From a virus, in the IMG/VR virus record IMGVR_UViG_3300042406_000186, positions 1 through 39,654 of that record: a DNA stretch of 39,654 nucleotides; one strand, written 5' to 3'. Position 1 is the stretch's first letter. The number at the start of each line of letters is the position of its first letter. Below, piece after piece: positions 7,988-17,871 of this stretch. Below the pieces are notes generated by a model, which saw only the letters and a program-made list of their open reading frames with translations, did not search any database and was not told the origin of the DNA. The position numbers and the translations under genes are program-made.

Positions 7988-10900
7988 TGGCTTCTCAGCA
8001 AGAACTGCTTTCAGCACTTCAGGGTTTATCACAACAGTCTTCATCATCAAGGGGTAGGGCTCCAGCACCTGTTGCTATTGCTCCGACAACTCGCACCTCT
8101 GCACCACCTAGGGTTGGTGCTGGCGGTGCGCCTAACTTGTTTGACCAAGTTGTAAAACAATCAGGAGCAATGGCTTCGAATCCTCGTGATGCAAAGACTC
8201 GTACCGCAATCCGTGGCTTGGATGTGTACGCAAAGAAACAGGGTGCAAAGTATCCGAACGTTCTTGATGAGATTCAGGCTGCGAAAGAAGGTCAAGTAAA
8301 ACCTTCTGGCGCTCTTGGTGTTGTTGCCAACGTGTTGGACAATCCAATTGCTAAGGCTGTGTTGAAGCCACTTGAGATTCTTGATACTGGTCGTCGTGCC
8401 ATCATTTCTGGTGTTCGTGAAGTTGCAGACATCTTAGATACTGATGAAAAAACTACTGCAAGTTTTGGTGATTGGTTTGACCAGACCAAAGATGTGACTT
8501 ACGGTTTTGGTACTGCTTTCCCGATGAAGGGTTGGGGTGGAAGAATTGTTGGTCTTGTCGGAGACCTTGCTCTTGACCCAATTAACTGGTTAACGCTTGG
8601 TGCAAACATTCCAAAGAGTCTTGCAACCAGAAGCGTATCGAGTGCTTTGATGAAGGGTGCTGCAATGAGTGCAGACGAACTTGCAGCAATGGGTCCTGCT
8701 GCTCTTGCAAGGATGGCTGCAGAAGAAACAGCAAGAGTTGCTGCAACTAAAACTGGTGGTGAACTTCGTTTGCTTTTGGGTCGTAGACAAAGTGGCCGTG
8801 GTTTTGCAACCAATCTTGCCGGTCTTGCCGACAAGATGGGTGCATCAGCAGATTTGGTTCAAGACATTGCTTTGCGTGGAAGAACAGCGCTTGGAAGAAC
8901 TGAAGAAGGAATCCAATTAGCAAAGAAGATTGGTCTTCCAGATGCTGGTATTTATGTGATGGGTACACAGGTAAAGGTTCCTTTTACTGGTCCTGTTGCT
9001 GAAATGATTGAGCGTGGTCTTGTTGGTAGTCGTGTAGGAATTATGGGTAGCCGTTCAACTGAGTGGCTTGCTGAAAACTTTACGACAAAGGGAACTTCTG
9101 CTGCACGAAACATGCAACCTCTTCGTCGTGGTTTGCGTACTGGCAAATTGGTTGTTGATGGAAAGTTGCAGAGAATGGATGCCGAACTTGCACGTTATGC
9201 AGTTCGGCTGGAGTCAATGGATAATGCTGCTCGTGCGTTAGAGGGCATCATGATGGACACTTACGGTAAGCGTGTTGCTCCGTTCTTGCAAGAGGAAGAC
9301 ATCAAGGCTGCGGGCACAGAAGTGTATAAGTTCTTGGATACTCCACGGCTTAAGCCAGATGGAACAATGAACTGGGAACGTGAACTTACCGATGTTGAGC
9401 AAAGAGCGTATGACAAGATTCAGAAAATCTTTAAGGATTTTCACTCAGAGGTTGAGGCTAGATACCAGCAGGTTGACCCTAACTTCCAGATGAATTATGT
9501 GGAGAACTATCTTCCACACATGATGACGGATGAGGCACGTGATTGGTTGAACAGTTTGTCCACTCAGCGTGCAGAAGAGATTCGTCAGTACTTGAAGATA
9601 AACATGACTGACCCATCATCTTCTTTTAAGTCTCGTGGTCTTATCAAGGATGCAAACTTTTTTGGCAAGATTCTTGACGACGAGGACATGCTTAAGGGTG
9701 TTGCTGGTTTGAATGAAATAGCAAACAGGCCCGGAACTGGTTTTACTGGAAAGTTCTTTGAGACTGACATTGACAGAATCATGGCTAAGTATGGACAGCA
9801 TTATGCTCAGCAGTTTGGAACTGCCGAGTTTATGCGTCTTGCTGTTGATGGTGGAATCCTTGCAGAAGCAAAGCAGATGGGTTCGGTCACAAAGGACTGG
9901 TTGAAGTCAACCGCTGATTATGCACGTTCGGTAGAGAACGCAATGAATAAGGCTCATGGTCAGATGGCTGATGCTGGTAGAGCGTCTATATCTGCGTTCA
10001 CAGAGTACATGGATGGTCTTGCTTCTAAAACTGGTGAGGCTGGTTTGGAACTCGCTGCTCTTAAGCAGGGTTTGAAAGAAGTTGGAACACCAGAGCAACG
10101 TTTGCTGAAACTTCAAGCAGCACAGAAACTTGTTGACAAAGCAATAGAACAGCAGAAAAAGGCTTGGTACAACTTTACCAAGGCACGCAATACAACTACA
10201 GCGGTCATTGATGGTTTGTCTTCAATGATTGATGACTTGGATACAGCGTGGGATGATTTGTCTAAGTCAATCAATCAGGCAATCATTGACCATCCAGCAA
10301 TCATGGATGGACTTAACATGGGTCAGGGTGCTGGTGGAACACCGATTGTGTACAACGGTAAGAACTACACATACGATGAGTTAATCAAGAGTCTTGACTT
10401 GAAGCATCAGCGTGCAGCAAACGCATTGAAAGTTCTTGAAGAAAGTTTTGAAAGAACAAAGAAACTTGACAATCTTCTGAACGGAATTTATGAAGGTTAT
10501 TTGAAGAACGATGGCATGGATGACCTGATGGAGAACATTACTCAGGCTCTTCTTCGTGAGGGAATTGAAATCCCGGACACAAAAGTAATGAACACAAGAA
10601 ACATCGGAAGTGTTTGGAGTGATGGAAAAATCTCTCCAGACATGCGTACAATCAAATCTGTTCTTGACCCAACTGGCAGAATCAAAAACAGCACATTGTC
10701 CAAGTTGACAATCGAAGAGGTAAGAAGGCGTGCATCAAGCGCAGTTACATCCTCAGCAAATCTTCGTGATTTGCGTGAGGCTGGAATATGGCTTGTTGTT
10801 CGTGATGCTTTGAACGACCCAGAGTTTGCTTCGCTTCTTGCCAAAGATATTAAAAATATTGGTAGCACCGTTGAGGGTGCAACCCAATCTCGTTATGCGA

Positions 10901-13900
10901 ACCTAATTGAACTATTGCGTCAAGCAGATGCTACAGAGCGATACATGTTTGACCCTTTGTTGGAAAAGGGTCAGCCACCTGCTGTTATCTCTCTTCAAAA
11001 CAATATTGAAGAATCAGAAGGTCTTATTGAAGACCTTAAAAAAGGTTTAGATGAATTCTCCGACGAAGACGGGTATTTCGGAGATGTTCCAATTGAGGCG
11101 ATTCTTGGGCGTGTTGCAGAAGAAGAAGCAAAGATTACCAAATGGCAGAAAAGACTTAACAATCTAACTCCAAAAACAAACCCATATGAAGTAACTGGTA
11201 TTGCAAAAGCCAATGAACTAAATGGTTTTCGTGATGTGATTGCAGACCTTGGTGCAGGTATATCTGAGTACTACCTACATCGTGAAACATACCATCGTAT
11301 GAAGTCGCTTCAGGATGCTTTGGCTACTACTGGAATTATTGTTGACCAAAAGAATTACAATAAAATTCTTGCAGAAGTTGCTAAACCTGAGTTGGAACAA
11401 ACAATCAAATATCAACAAGGATTGCTTGAACTTGAAGAGTTCTTTAATGGTGTTCGTACACGTGTGAACGCTATTGGCAAGGGGAAGATGTCTGATTCCG
11501 CTAAGGCGGAACTCAGAGAAGATTTGTTAAACCAACAGGTTTCATTTCCAGAAATGGTTTTGTCATCTTCAACTCGAAAAATAAAGAATGCTTATGGCAA
11601 CATAGTTGAAGAATCAGTTACAAGAAGAACTGGAAGAATGTTGCAAGATGGTCCGGGTAGGTGGAGAGAGGGACCAAACGGTAAGGACAAGATTTGGGCT
11701 GCAAAACTTTCTGAACTTGAAGCACAGGGTGCTTCAAAGCAACAGATTGAAAAGGCACGTCAAGAGTTGTTAAACAGCACCCACAGGTATCCAGAGGTTG
11801 TGACCGAACGCAAGCAAGTACCTGCTCAAATCAAAGAGAACGCAGATGTGTTCCAGTATCAGTTCACTGGTCAGGGTAGAACAACTGAAGGCGCAGTAAT
11901 GAAGCCTACTGGTAGAACCATTACTGAAGAGGCTGGTGAGTGGGGTCCAAGAAAGCAAGAACTATTTGAGAAGCAAACTCGTCGTTCGTCTGATATTACT
12001 CGTTCAATCATTTTGCAAGAAGAACTATCAAAGATTTTCCGTGTTGAACCAGTTGGCAATCCGGGTTCTTTTCAGCCAAAAGAAATTGCAACTGCTCTGC
12101 GTACACAAGAACTCATTCGTGAGCATCTTCCAGAACTAGAGGCTGTTTGGTACCGTCAGAACATCGCTACAACCGACAGACTTTTCTATCGCCATCCAGA
12201 GTCTGCTTACCTTGAAGAAAAAGTTCTAGAACTTCTTCGCAAGTATGGTAAGAGACCAGCATGGGGTAGACCAACTAACAAGCAGGCAAGAGTTGTCAAC
12301 ATGAAGGGTGGAGTGCAGGATAGTGGTTTATCGAAGTACAGCGATGTAAAGGGTTACAGAAAAGAATCAATTAGTTCTGCTGGTCAGTACGACAAACTCC
12401 GTGGAAACATTCTTGCTGCAATTCAGGAGTTGAATACCGCACAACTTCCCTATCAGGCAAAGAGGACCAACTCGGTTAAGAAGGAAATAAAAGAACTTCA
12501 AGACCTTTACGATAAAATTGTAAAGGAAACAGAAGTAGACCAGAAGATTGCACAAAAAGTGGGTAAACGTCTAACTGGTCAGAGTTCAATTAAAAACATT
12601 AACGCCTCAATAAACAAAGCAATCAAAGGTGGCAAGCAATATGGCTTCTCATCTATTCTCAAGTCCGCATTCAACGGAAATGAAAAGGGTGTTGCCGACC
12701 TATTCGCAGAATTGCTTGGTGGTCAGACGTATGACTTCGCAGCAACTCGTGGTGTTCGTCAGTACAGAGATGTGCAAGTAGCCGACTCGTACTTTGGTAG
12801 ATTGATGGATAGAACATCTGGTCGTGTAAAAGGTCTTCGTGTTTTGACAGATGAAACAAACATCCCATTGGATGTTTTGTTGCAAGGTAATCCGGGCCAC
12901 TCTGTTGGTGGTAAGTACATACCGGGTTCTTGGTTGCTAAGAACAGAGTTGCGTGGTGCTAATGCTTCTGCAGACTTCTTGGAAGAATACGCCGATGAAC
13001 TACTGCGACGTATTGATGCAAAGAAAACTATCAATACTGCAGAAAGAACAGCCACCCGTGAAGTACAAAAACTCGAAGGTCAGTTTGCTCTTCCATTTAT
13101 TGGCGAACCAAAAACTGGCAAACCATTCATCTCAAGATTGTCTGATGAAGTTGAAATGGAAATACCAGACCAAGGTAGAATCATGCGCCAGAAGGTGCGT
13201 GAAGAAGTAGAGAATGACGCCGTGTTGCAACAACTCGATGAGTTGGCTGCAACTCCAGAGTATGCCCGTGCTGTTCGTCGTGAGGGAGAACATCGCTTTG
13301 CGATGGTTCTTGCAAGACTTGATAGTGATACTGCACGTGAACTTGGATTTACTGGACCAGAGTTTGAAGCACTATGGAACAATCCGCTGAAAGAAGTAAA
13401 GATTGATGCCCTGCGTTCACAGTTGAAGACGCTGGAGAAGACGAGAATACGTTTGCTCGGTAGGCGTAATGCAATGGTGCGTCGTTACGGCAATGAGTTT
13501 GCTGCAACCAACTTGGATGTTCAACTTGAAAGAGTTGAGAACTTGCTTCTTCAGGTTGAAGAAGAAGTTCTTTCGTATGATGCTTCTGGTTCTGCATTGA
13601 ATAAGTTGTCAAGACTGTATGACAACTTCAGCAGTTTGGATGGACAGAAAGAGATTAGCGCTGTGCTCGCAGAACAGCGTAGTGCCCCACTCAAGTTCAA
13701 GACTGGACCTGATGGCGAGATTGCTCTTGGCGCAGATGAAGCATTGCAACAGGTGTTGAATAACACTGGTTCACGTGCGCTTTCAACAGATGTTGATTCA
13801 CGCTTGAAGTATTTGCAGAAGGCAAGACTGTCAAGCGATGAATACAAGACCATCAAGGGTTATAAGGAAATTGAACAAAGACTGAACTTCAAGATGCAAA

Positions 13901-16296
13901 GAGAGTGGGCTAACCAACGCTCCAATGTTCTTTCATTCCAAGACAGAATCCGTGCAAGGGTTGACGGTCTGCGTGGTCGCAACATTGAAGAAGAAGCCAA
14001 TATTGCAAGACTTGAACAACAGATTTTTGATGAACTTGAACCAACTGGATTGAAGGCTCGTGCTACTGGTGGTGCAAAACTTGCTACAGAAGCACAGACT
14101 CTTTCAGAGTCGTTGCGTACACGACCAAAGCAACCTATTGCTGGTGCCGAGTGGGAAGGTCTTTCACCTGCTGAGATTGAAGCAAAACTTGGTGGCATGG
14201 GTGTTGAGACTGGTCCGGCAAGAGAGGGCAAGTTCTTTAGGGCTGACTCTGGTGCAATCGAGGCTGGCAACACACCGAAACAACTTGAAATTGCAGCGAA
14301 GAGAGCAGAGAAAGATGAAATCTTTGGTCTGCTTGAAGGCATGAAGTTTAGAAAGATTGTTGAAGAGGGTCGTGAGAAAGAGGCAATTGATTCACTTGCA
14401 AACATGACCAACCAACAGCGTTCAATAATTGCTAACAAGATGAAGGCTGTTCGTCAACTGGAAGATGCAAGAAAAGTTCAGTGGAAACTTGATGCTGGCA
14501 AGGATAAGAAGAAGTTGCTTGGTGCTGTTACGAAGCGTCGTTCGGAACTTGCTTCTGCACAGGACACCCTAAAGGGCGCACAGCAGGCTTATGACAGCGC
14601 TGTTGAGTTTGCAGAGTGGGGTCCAGAGGCTCTTGAGGATGCACGCAAGACGGTCACATCTCTGAAGGATTTGGCTATTGAGGGTCGCAAGGTCAGAGCA
14701 ACAATCAATAGAAGTAGTGTTGCATGGAACTCTGAAGTGAACAAGTTCATTGAAGATGCTTCTGGTCTTCTTAACAGTATTGATGGTGATGACATACCGA
14801 ATAGTATTCGTTCTGTCATTACTGATTACACCAACAAGCAGGCAGAGTACTTCAAGCAGTCTGCAAGATTGACTGAAGCACAAGAAGAACTGATGCTTGC
14901 TAAAGGTCTCAAGGGTCGTAGTTGGATTGCTGGTAGTGATGTTACTGGCAAAGTTGATAGAAGAGCACCTATTGGGTTCCGTGACCAGATACCAGAAGAT
15001 GCATACGAAATTGTTCCAATCTTCGACAAGGGCTTTGTTCAACTCAGCAAGTACTTCCCAACTATTGGTGTAAGGCAAGAGTTGGCATCAATTGTTCAGA
15101 GCGTTCACAGACTGAACGAGCCACAGGTTGTTCGTGAGATGAACAGGTTCATTGGTAAGTACACACGCTTCTTCAAAGCGTATGCAACTTTGTCGCCGGG
15201 ATTCCATGCACGAAACGCAATGTCAAACTCATTTATGATATTTGCTGCAGGTGCAAAGTTGAAGTGGATGAACGAAGGTCTTGATATGAGTAGGTCTTGG
15301 CTTGCCGCTTCACGTGAATCAAAGACTGTTGACCAGTGGATTGCTTCGCTATCTGCAGACATGCAGGTAAAAGCAAGGACTGCAATGGATGCATTCTTTG
15401 CATCTGGTGGCGGTATGTCAACGGACTTCTTTGATATTAGTCGTGTGCCTCGTGGAACAAAGAGGTCAAAAGAACTTGGTAAGTGGGTTGAAAACCATTC
15501 CCGTTTTGTGCTCGCATGGGATGGTGTTTCACAAGGGCTAGACATGAATGCAGCGTCTACACGGGTAAGAAAGTATCTGATTGACTACGCAGACGTTTCA
15601 ACTGGCGACCAACTGATGCGCCAGATTGTTCCGTTCTGGATGTGGACAAGTCGCAACCTTCCGTTGCAACTTGGAAACATGTGGCTCAATCCAAAGGCTT
15701 ACGCCATCTACAACACCATCAAACGAAACGTTGATGATGAAGAAGAAGGCGCTATTGTTCCACAGTGGATGAGAGAGATTGGTGCATTCAAGTTGCCATT
15801 CGGAAACAACCTGTATGCAACACCAGACTTCGGATTCAATCGTGTTGGTCAGCAGGTTCAAGAGTTGTCAGACCCACAGCGTTTGTTGTCAAACGTCAAC
15901 CCTTTGATTCGAGTCCCACTTGAGTTGATGGGTGGTAGGCAGTTGTACAACAACCGTCAGTTCTCCGACAAACCAGTTGAGGTGGGTAATGGTGCTGGAG
16001 CAATCCTGCAACCATTCCTTGCTGCAGCAGGTTATGGAGAAACACGAGATGGAAAACAGTTTGTTGACGACAAGGCTTACTATGCAATAAGAAACTTGGT
16101 TCCATTCCTTGGAACAGCAGAACGATTGACACCATCAATTGACACATATCAACAACGTGGATATGTGAACCCACTACTCGGATTCCTTGGTGTTCCGGGT
16201 CGTCAAGTCAAGGAACAAGAAATTCAATCTGAACTTGCAAGACGAAAAGGCAACATAGCGAAAATAACATCACGAGAGAAAGCATTAGGTGAATAA
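7987..16296 (+). CDS. Giant virion-associated protein (2769 aa), probable ejection protein
   Basis: About one fifth of the genome. Residues 1-60 are Ser/Pro/Ala-rich and probably disordered. A mildly hydrophobic region around 105-215 includes RIVGLVGDLALDPINWLTLG, and near residue 510 lies NYVENYLPHMM; both patterns recur in very large phage and polyvalent proteins as I remember them. Residues from about 650 to 2300 are mostly long charged helices and probable coiled coils. A conserved-looking C-terminal region follows: SPGFHARNAMSNSFMIFAAG (about 2400) and MRQIVPFWMWTSRNLPLQLG (about 2540), close to the LPD38-type signature of large polyvalent proteins, recalled without a search. I saw no HExxH, lysozyme or polymerase motif. 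It is followed after 1 nt by an M15 peptidase gene. The likely role is injection into the cell with the DNA. Confidence 0.72.
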   Translation: MASQQELLSALQGLSQQSSSSRGRAPAPVAIAPTTRTSAPPRVGAGGAPNLFDQVVKQSGAMASNPRDAKTRTAIRGLDVYAKKQGAKYPNVLDEIQAAKEGQVKPSGALGVVANVLDNPIAKAVLKPLEILDTGRRAIISGVREVADILDTDEKTTASFGDWFDQTKDVTYGFGTAFPMKGWGGRIVGLVGDLALDPINWLTLGANIPKSLATRSVSSALMKGAAMSADELAAMGPAALARMAAEETARVAATKTGGELRLLLGRRQSGRGFATNLAGLADKMGASADLVQDIALRGRTALGRTEEGIQLAKKIGLPDAGIYVMGTQVKVPFTGPVAEMIERGLVGSRVGIMGSRSTEWLAENFTTKGTSAARNMQPLRRGLRTGKLVVDGKLQRMDAELARYAVRLESMDNAARALEGIMMDTYGKRVAPFLQEEDIKAAGTEVYKFLDTPRLKPDGTMNWERELTDVEQRAYDKIQKIFKDFHSEVEARYQQVDPNFQMNYVENYLPHMMTDEARDWLNSLSTQRAEEIRQYLKINMTDPSSSFKSRGLIKDANFFGKILDDEDMLKGVAGLNEIANRPGTGFTGKFFETDIDRIMAKYGQHYAQQFGTAEFMRLAVDGGILAEAKQMGSVTKDWLKSTADYARSVENAMNKAHGQMADAGRASISAFTEYMDGLASKTGEAGLELAALKQGLKEVGTPEQRLLKLQAAQKLVDKAIEQQKKAWYNFTKARNTTTAVIDGLSSMIDDLDTAWDDLSKSINQAIIDHPAIMDGLNMGQGAGGTPIVYNGKNYTYDELIKSLDLKHQRAANALKVLEESFERTKKLDNLLNGIYEGYLKNDGMDDLMENITQALLREGIEIPDTKVMNTRNIGSVWSDGKISPDMRTIKSVLDPTGRIKNSTLSKLTIEEVRRRASSAVTSSANLRDLREAGIWLVVRDALNDPEFASLLAKDIKNIGSTVEGATQSRYANLIELLRQADATERYMFDPLLEKGQPPAVISLQNNIEESEGLIEDLKKGLDEFSDEDGYFGDVPIEAILGRVAEEEAKITKWQKRLNNLTPKTNPYEVTGIAKANELNGFRDVIADLGAGISEYYLHRETYHRMKSLQDALATTGIIVDQKNYNKILAEVAKPELEQTIKYQQGLLELEEFFNGVRTRVNAIGKGKMSDSAKAELREDLLNQQVSFPEMVLSSSTRKIKNAYGNIVEESVTRRTGRMLQDGPGRWREGPNGKDKIWAAKLSELEAQGASKQQIEKARQELLNSTHRYPEVVTERKQVPAQIKENADVFQYQFTGQGRTTEGAVMKPTGRTITEEAGEWGPRKQELFEKQTRRSSDITRSIILQEELSKIFRVEPVGNPGSFQPKEIATALRTQELIREHLPELEAVWYRQNIATTDRLFYRHPESAYLEEKVLELLRKYGKRPAWGRPTNKQARVVNMKGGVQDSGLSKYSDVKGYRKESISSAGQYDKLRGNILAAIQELNTAQLPYQAKRTNSVKKEIKELQDLYDKIVKETEVDQKIAQKVGKRLTGQSSIKNINASINKAIKGGKQYGFSSILKSAFNGNEKGVADLFAELLGGQTYDFAATRGVRQYRDVQVADSYFGRLMDRTSGRVKGLRVLTDETNIPLDVLLQGNPGHSVGGKYIPGSWLLRTELRGANASADFLEEYADELLRRIDAKKTINTAERTATREVQKLEGQFALPFIGEPKTGKPFISRLSDEVEMEIPDQGRIMRQKVREEVENDAVLQQLDELAATPEYARAVRREGEHRFAMVLARLDSDTARELGFTGPEFEALWNNPLKEVKIDALRSQLKTLEKTRIRLLGRRNAMVRRYGNEFAATNLDVQLERVENLLLQVEEEVLSYDASGSALNKLSRLYDNFSSLDGQKEISAVLAEQRSAPLKFKTGPDGEIALGADEALQQVLNNTGSRALSTDVDSRLKYLQKARLSSDEYKTIKGYKEIEQRLNFKMQREWANQRSNVLSFQDRIRARVDGLRGRNIEEEANIARLEQQIFDELEPTGLKARATGGAKLATEAQTLSESLRTRPKQPIAGAEWEGLSPAEIEAKLGGMGVETGPAREGKFFRADSGAIEAGNTPKQLEIAAKRAEKDEIFGLLEGMKFRKIVEEGREKEAIDSLANMTNQQRSIIANKMKAVRQLEDARKVQWKLDAGKDKKKLLGAVTKRRSELASAQDTLKGAQQAYDSAVEFAEWGPEALEDARKTVTSLKDLAIEGRKVRATINRSSVAWNSEVNKFIEDASGLLNSIDGDDIPNSIRSVITDYTNKQAEYFKQSARLTEAQEELMLAKGLKGRSWIAGSDVTGKVDRRAPIGFRDQIPEDAYEIVPIFDKGFVQLSKYFPTIGVRQELASIVQSVHRLNEPQVVREMNRFIGKYTRFFKAYATLSPGFHARNAMSNSFMIFAAGAKLKWMNEGLDMSRSWLAASRESKTVDQWIASLSADMQVKARTAMDAFFASGGGMSTDFFDISRVPRGTKRSKELGKWVENHSRFVLAWDGVSQGLDMNAASTRVRKYLIDYADVSTGDQLMRQIVPFWMWTSRNLPLQLGNMWLNPKAYAIYNTIKRNVDDEEEGAIVPQWMREIGAFKLPFGNNLYATPDFGFNRVGQQVQELSDPQRLLSNVNPLIRVPLELMGGRQLYNNRQFSDKPVEVGNGAGAILQPFLAAAGYGETRDGKQFVDDKAYYAIRNLVPFLGTAERLTPSIDTYQQRGYVNPLLGFLGVPGRQVKEQEIQSELARRKGNIAKITSREKALGE

Positions 16297-16297
16297 C

Positions 16298-16810
16298 ATG
16301 GCAAAGCGCAAATACACAGGAAACAAAGACGGGGCAGCAAAAGGTTTGCGCCCCGGCATGAAGGTGTTTATTGAAGAGACAATCAAGTTGTCTAACGGTG
16401 CGCTCTGGAATAATGGCGACTGGGGTGTAAGACCGATGCGTGGCAAGGAGTCTTTGTCTGTGCACGCAACTGGAAGAGCAGTTGACCTCTCGTTCAGGCA
16501 TATGCCACCTAAGAAGGGTGTGAAGAACGGTCGCTTGGAAGCAGTAAAGGTGTTGAAGATTATTGTCGCCAACGCTGAAGCGTTAGGCGTTGAAGCAATT
16601 TTTGATTACATCGTCAAGCCACACGGGCGTGCATGGAAGTGCGACCGTGGCGCTTGGTCAAACTACAAGAAAGAAACTATCCACGGGGGTGGTTCGGGTG
16701 ACTGGTTGCATTTTGAGATTTCACCTGAGATGGCGGATAACCCGGCAAAAATGCGGGAAGCGTTTGCGAATCTTGTGATTCCAGATTTGACTCCTCAGGA
16801 TTCTGAATAA
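16298..16810 (+). CDS. M15-type zinc peptidase (endolysin or virion peptidase)
   Basis: 170 residues from ATG 16298 (weak AGGTGA just upstream, inside the giant gene's end; an in-frame GTG at 16289 is a less likely start). The motif SVHATGRAVDLSF gives H56 and D63 in the HxxxxxxD arrangement, and GDWLHFEI gives D135 and H138, matching the [DE]xxH motif of M15/VanY D,D- or L-Ala-D-Glu peptidases. It should cut the peptide stems of peptidoglycan. There is no signal peptide or separate wall-binding domain. Lying after the giant ejection gene and away from the holin-like genes, it could act either during entry or as the endolysin. Its 3' end overlaps a converging minus-strand gene by 134 nt. Confidence 0.82.
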   Translation: MAKRKYTGNKDGAAKGLRPGMKVFIEETIKLSNGALWNNGDWGVRPMRGKESLSVHATGRAVDLSFRHMPPKKGVKNGRLEAVKVLKIIVANAEALGVEAIFDYIVKPHGRAWKCDRGAWSNYKKETIHGGGSGDWLHFEISPEMADNPAKMREAFANLVIPDLTPQDSE

Positions 16811-17093
16811 ACACAACTGGTTGTTCCAGTATCTTTGTGTCAATCACCATCCCTACGGGGATGTGGATTGGCATACCAACAGTCTTAGGGTCTTCAACTT
16901 CATCTGGAAAGTATGAGTTGACGAGGGTGATGTACCCTTGAAGTACGTCTGGGATTAGCCATCCTACGGTCACAACCGTTGCTTCCTTGGGCTCATACTT
17001 TTCTAGGTCTGTCCAACCGTTCTCTCCATCGAATGCATCCATCCAGTGGATTGCAACGAGAGCCCATTCTGATTTGACTGGTTTAGTCCTCAT
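16677..17093 (-). CDS. Conserved-looking phage protein (138 aa), unknown, converging with the M15 gene
   Basis: Last gene of the minus-strand replication operon. Residues 1-90 look like a compact folded domain (ALVAIHWMDAFDGENGW, then TVVTVGWLIPDVLQGYITL and HIPVGMVID) that I recall seeing in other actinobacteriophages without known function. The last 45 or so residues are polar, Pro/Ser-rich and antisense to the end of the M15 peptidase gene, so this tail may be a recent extension. GAAGGA precedes the start, and the ATG overlaps the upstream stop by 11 nt. Confidence 0.65.
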   Translation of the reverse strand: MRTKPVKSEWALVAIHWMDAFDGENGWTDLEKYEPKEATVVTVGWLIPDVLQGYITLVNSYFPDEVEDPKTVGMPIHIPVGMVIDTKILEQPVVFIQNPEESNLESQDSQTLPAFLPGYPPSQVKSQNATSHPNHPRG

Positions 17094-17361
17094 AAGGATT
17101 TATTCCTTCTTCGCTTAGATGTTCCTCTATTGTTCCGATTATTCCTGATACGAACGAACTTATCTTTATCCACGCCATTGCATTACCGTGTAATGCTTCT
17201 TGCCATGTACGGCATATCTCAACAGCGGATTCATCGTTGGCACTCATCACGATTGTTACACCGTTCTGTGAACGCTGTTCAATCTGTTCCATTTTTTCGT
17301 GCATGTCATCGGCTTGCTCTTTGGGAATGATGCTGTAAATCCAATCGTTCTGGTCAGACAT
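17083..17361 (-). CDS. Small unknown protein (92 aa) in replication operon
   Basis: Starts at ATG 17361 (MSDQNDWIYSIIPKEQADD). The frame stays open further upstream to 17499, but that stretch is better explained by a 51-aa gene in another frame. The product is acidic and helical, with a hydrophobic patch near residues 62-77 (AWIKISSFVSGIIGTI) that is probably buried rather than membrane-spanning. The A/G-rich leader (AAAGAAAGAAAAAAA) gives only a weak ribosome site. It overlaps both neighbours by 8-11 nt. Function unknown. Confidence 0.6.
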   Translation of the reverse strand: MSDQNDWIYSIIPKEQADDMHEKMEQIEQRSQNGVTIVMSANDESAVEICRTWQEALHGNAMAWIKISSFVSGIIGTIEEHLSEEGINPYED

Positions 17362-17509
17362 TTTTTTTCTTTCTTTTCTTATTAGCAACATATATACTCC
17401 CGATGGGCAGACCATTTTCCTGTACTCCCGTACCCACAGTAACGTCGCCATACACAGAAGCAAGAAGCGTAGCAATCGCTTGCGGGCTAACTTCAACATC
17501 AAAACCCAC
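17354..17509 (-). CDS. Small unknown protein (51 aa), GTG start
   Basis: GTG at 17509, stop TGA 17356-17354. The product starts MGFDVEVSPQAIATLLASVY, continues VYGDVTVGTGVQENG, and ends in a basic KKRKKKNV tail. It overlaps the stop of the sigma-like gene by 11 nt and the start of the 92-aa gene by 8 nt, the same short-overlap style as the rest of this operon. The amino-acid mix looks protein-like, whereas the competing in-frame extension of the 92-aa gene reads as an Arg/Leu-rich shadow. No clear ribosome site; translation is probably coupled. Function unknown. Confidence 0.5.
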   Translation of the reverse strand: MGFDVEVSPQAIATLLASVYGDVTVGTGVQENGLPIGSIYVANKKRKKKNV

Positions 17510-17861
17510 CGTTATCTGTCGTGTCTTCAAGTCCGAGCCTTTCTCTAATAATAGGATTCTCTAAGAGGTGGAATCGTAACCGCTCATAAGCAGCATTCCT
17601 TAGTCTCCAAGCATGAGGTTTGGACACGCCAAGCCTTCCCCCAAGTTCTTCAAGTGAAATCATTTCTGAGTTGATTGCGTCAATAATGAAACGGTCTTGT
17701 TCTCCAAGTTGTTCAATGCATTCCGCTATTGCCTCTCGCAGTGGTTGGAGTTCTACTACAGACTCAACAAGGTTCTCACCGCTGGCAGCCATCATCAACG
17801 CCTCCATCGGCGTTTCTGGTCTCCTAGTTCCACGAAGGTTTGCTTCGTGGAACGGAGTCAT
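17499..17861 (-). CDS. Sigma-70 region-4-like helix-turn-helix protein (120 aa)
   Basis: Residues 40-67 (LREAIAECIEQLGEQDRFII) and the helix-turn-helix at about 69-95 (SLEELGGRLGVSKPHAWRLR then NAAYERL) match the pattern of sigma factor region 4, which contacts the -35 element. There is no region 2, so it is not a full sigma factor; it could redirect or co-activate host RNA polymerase for phage promoters. I chose ATG 17861 because AGAGAAG precedes it and it follows a small gene by 10 nt; a GTG 14 codons upstream is possible. Similar short proteins occur in actinobacteriophages as I recall. It is a candidate reader of the plus-arm TAACGA elements, which is speculation. Confidence 0.7.
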   Translation of the reverse strand: MTPFHEANLRGTRRPETPMEALMMAASGENLVESVVELQPLREAIAECIEQLGEQDRFIIDAINSEMISLEELGGRLGVSKPHAWRLRNAAYERLRFHLLENPIIRERLGLEDTTDNGGF

Positions 17862-17871
17862 CGATACTTCT

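Noticed and set aside
16848-16863. Hairpin CATCCC-TACG-GGGATG near the arm convergence as a terminator
   Set aside because: Only 6 bp, no T tract on either strand, and inside the coding part of the minus-strand gene.
17362-17502. N-terminal extension of the 92-aa protein up to 17499/17502
   Set aside because: The extension is Arg/Leu-rich and unlike the rest; the alternative frame gives a better 51-aa protein that overlaps both neighbours in the usual style.
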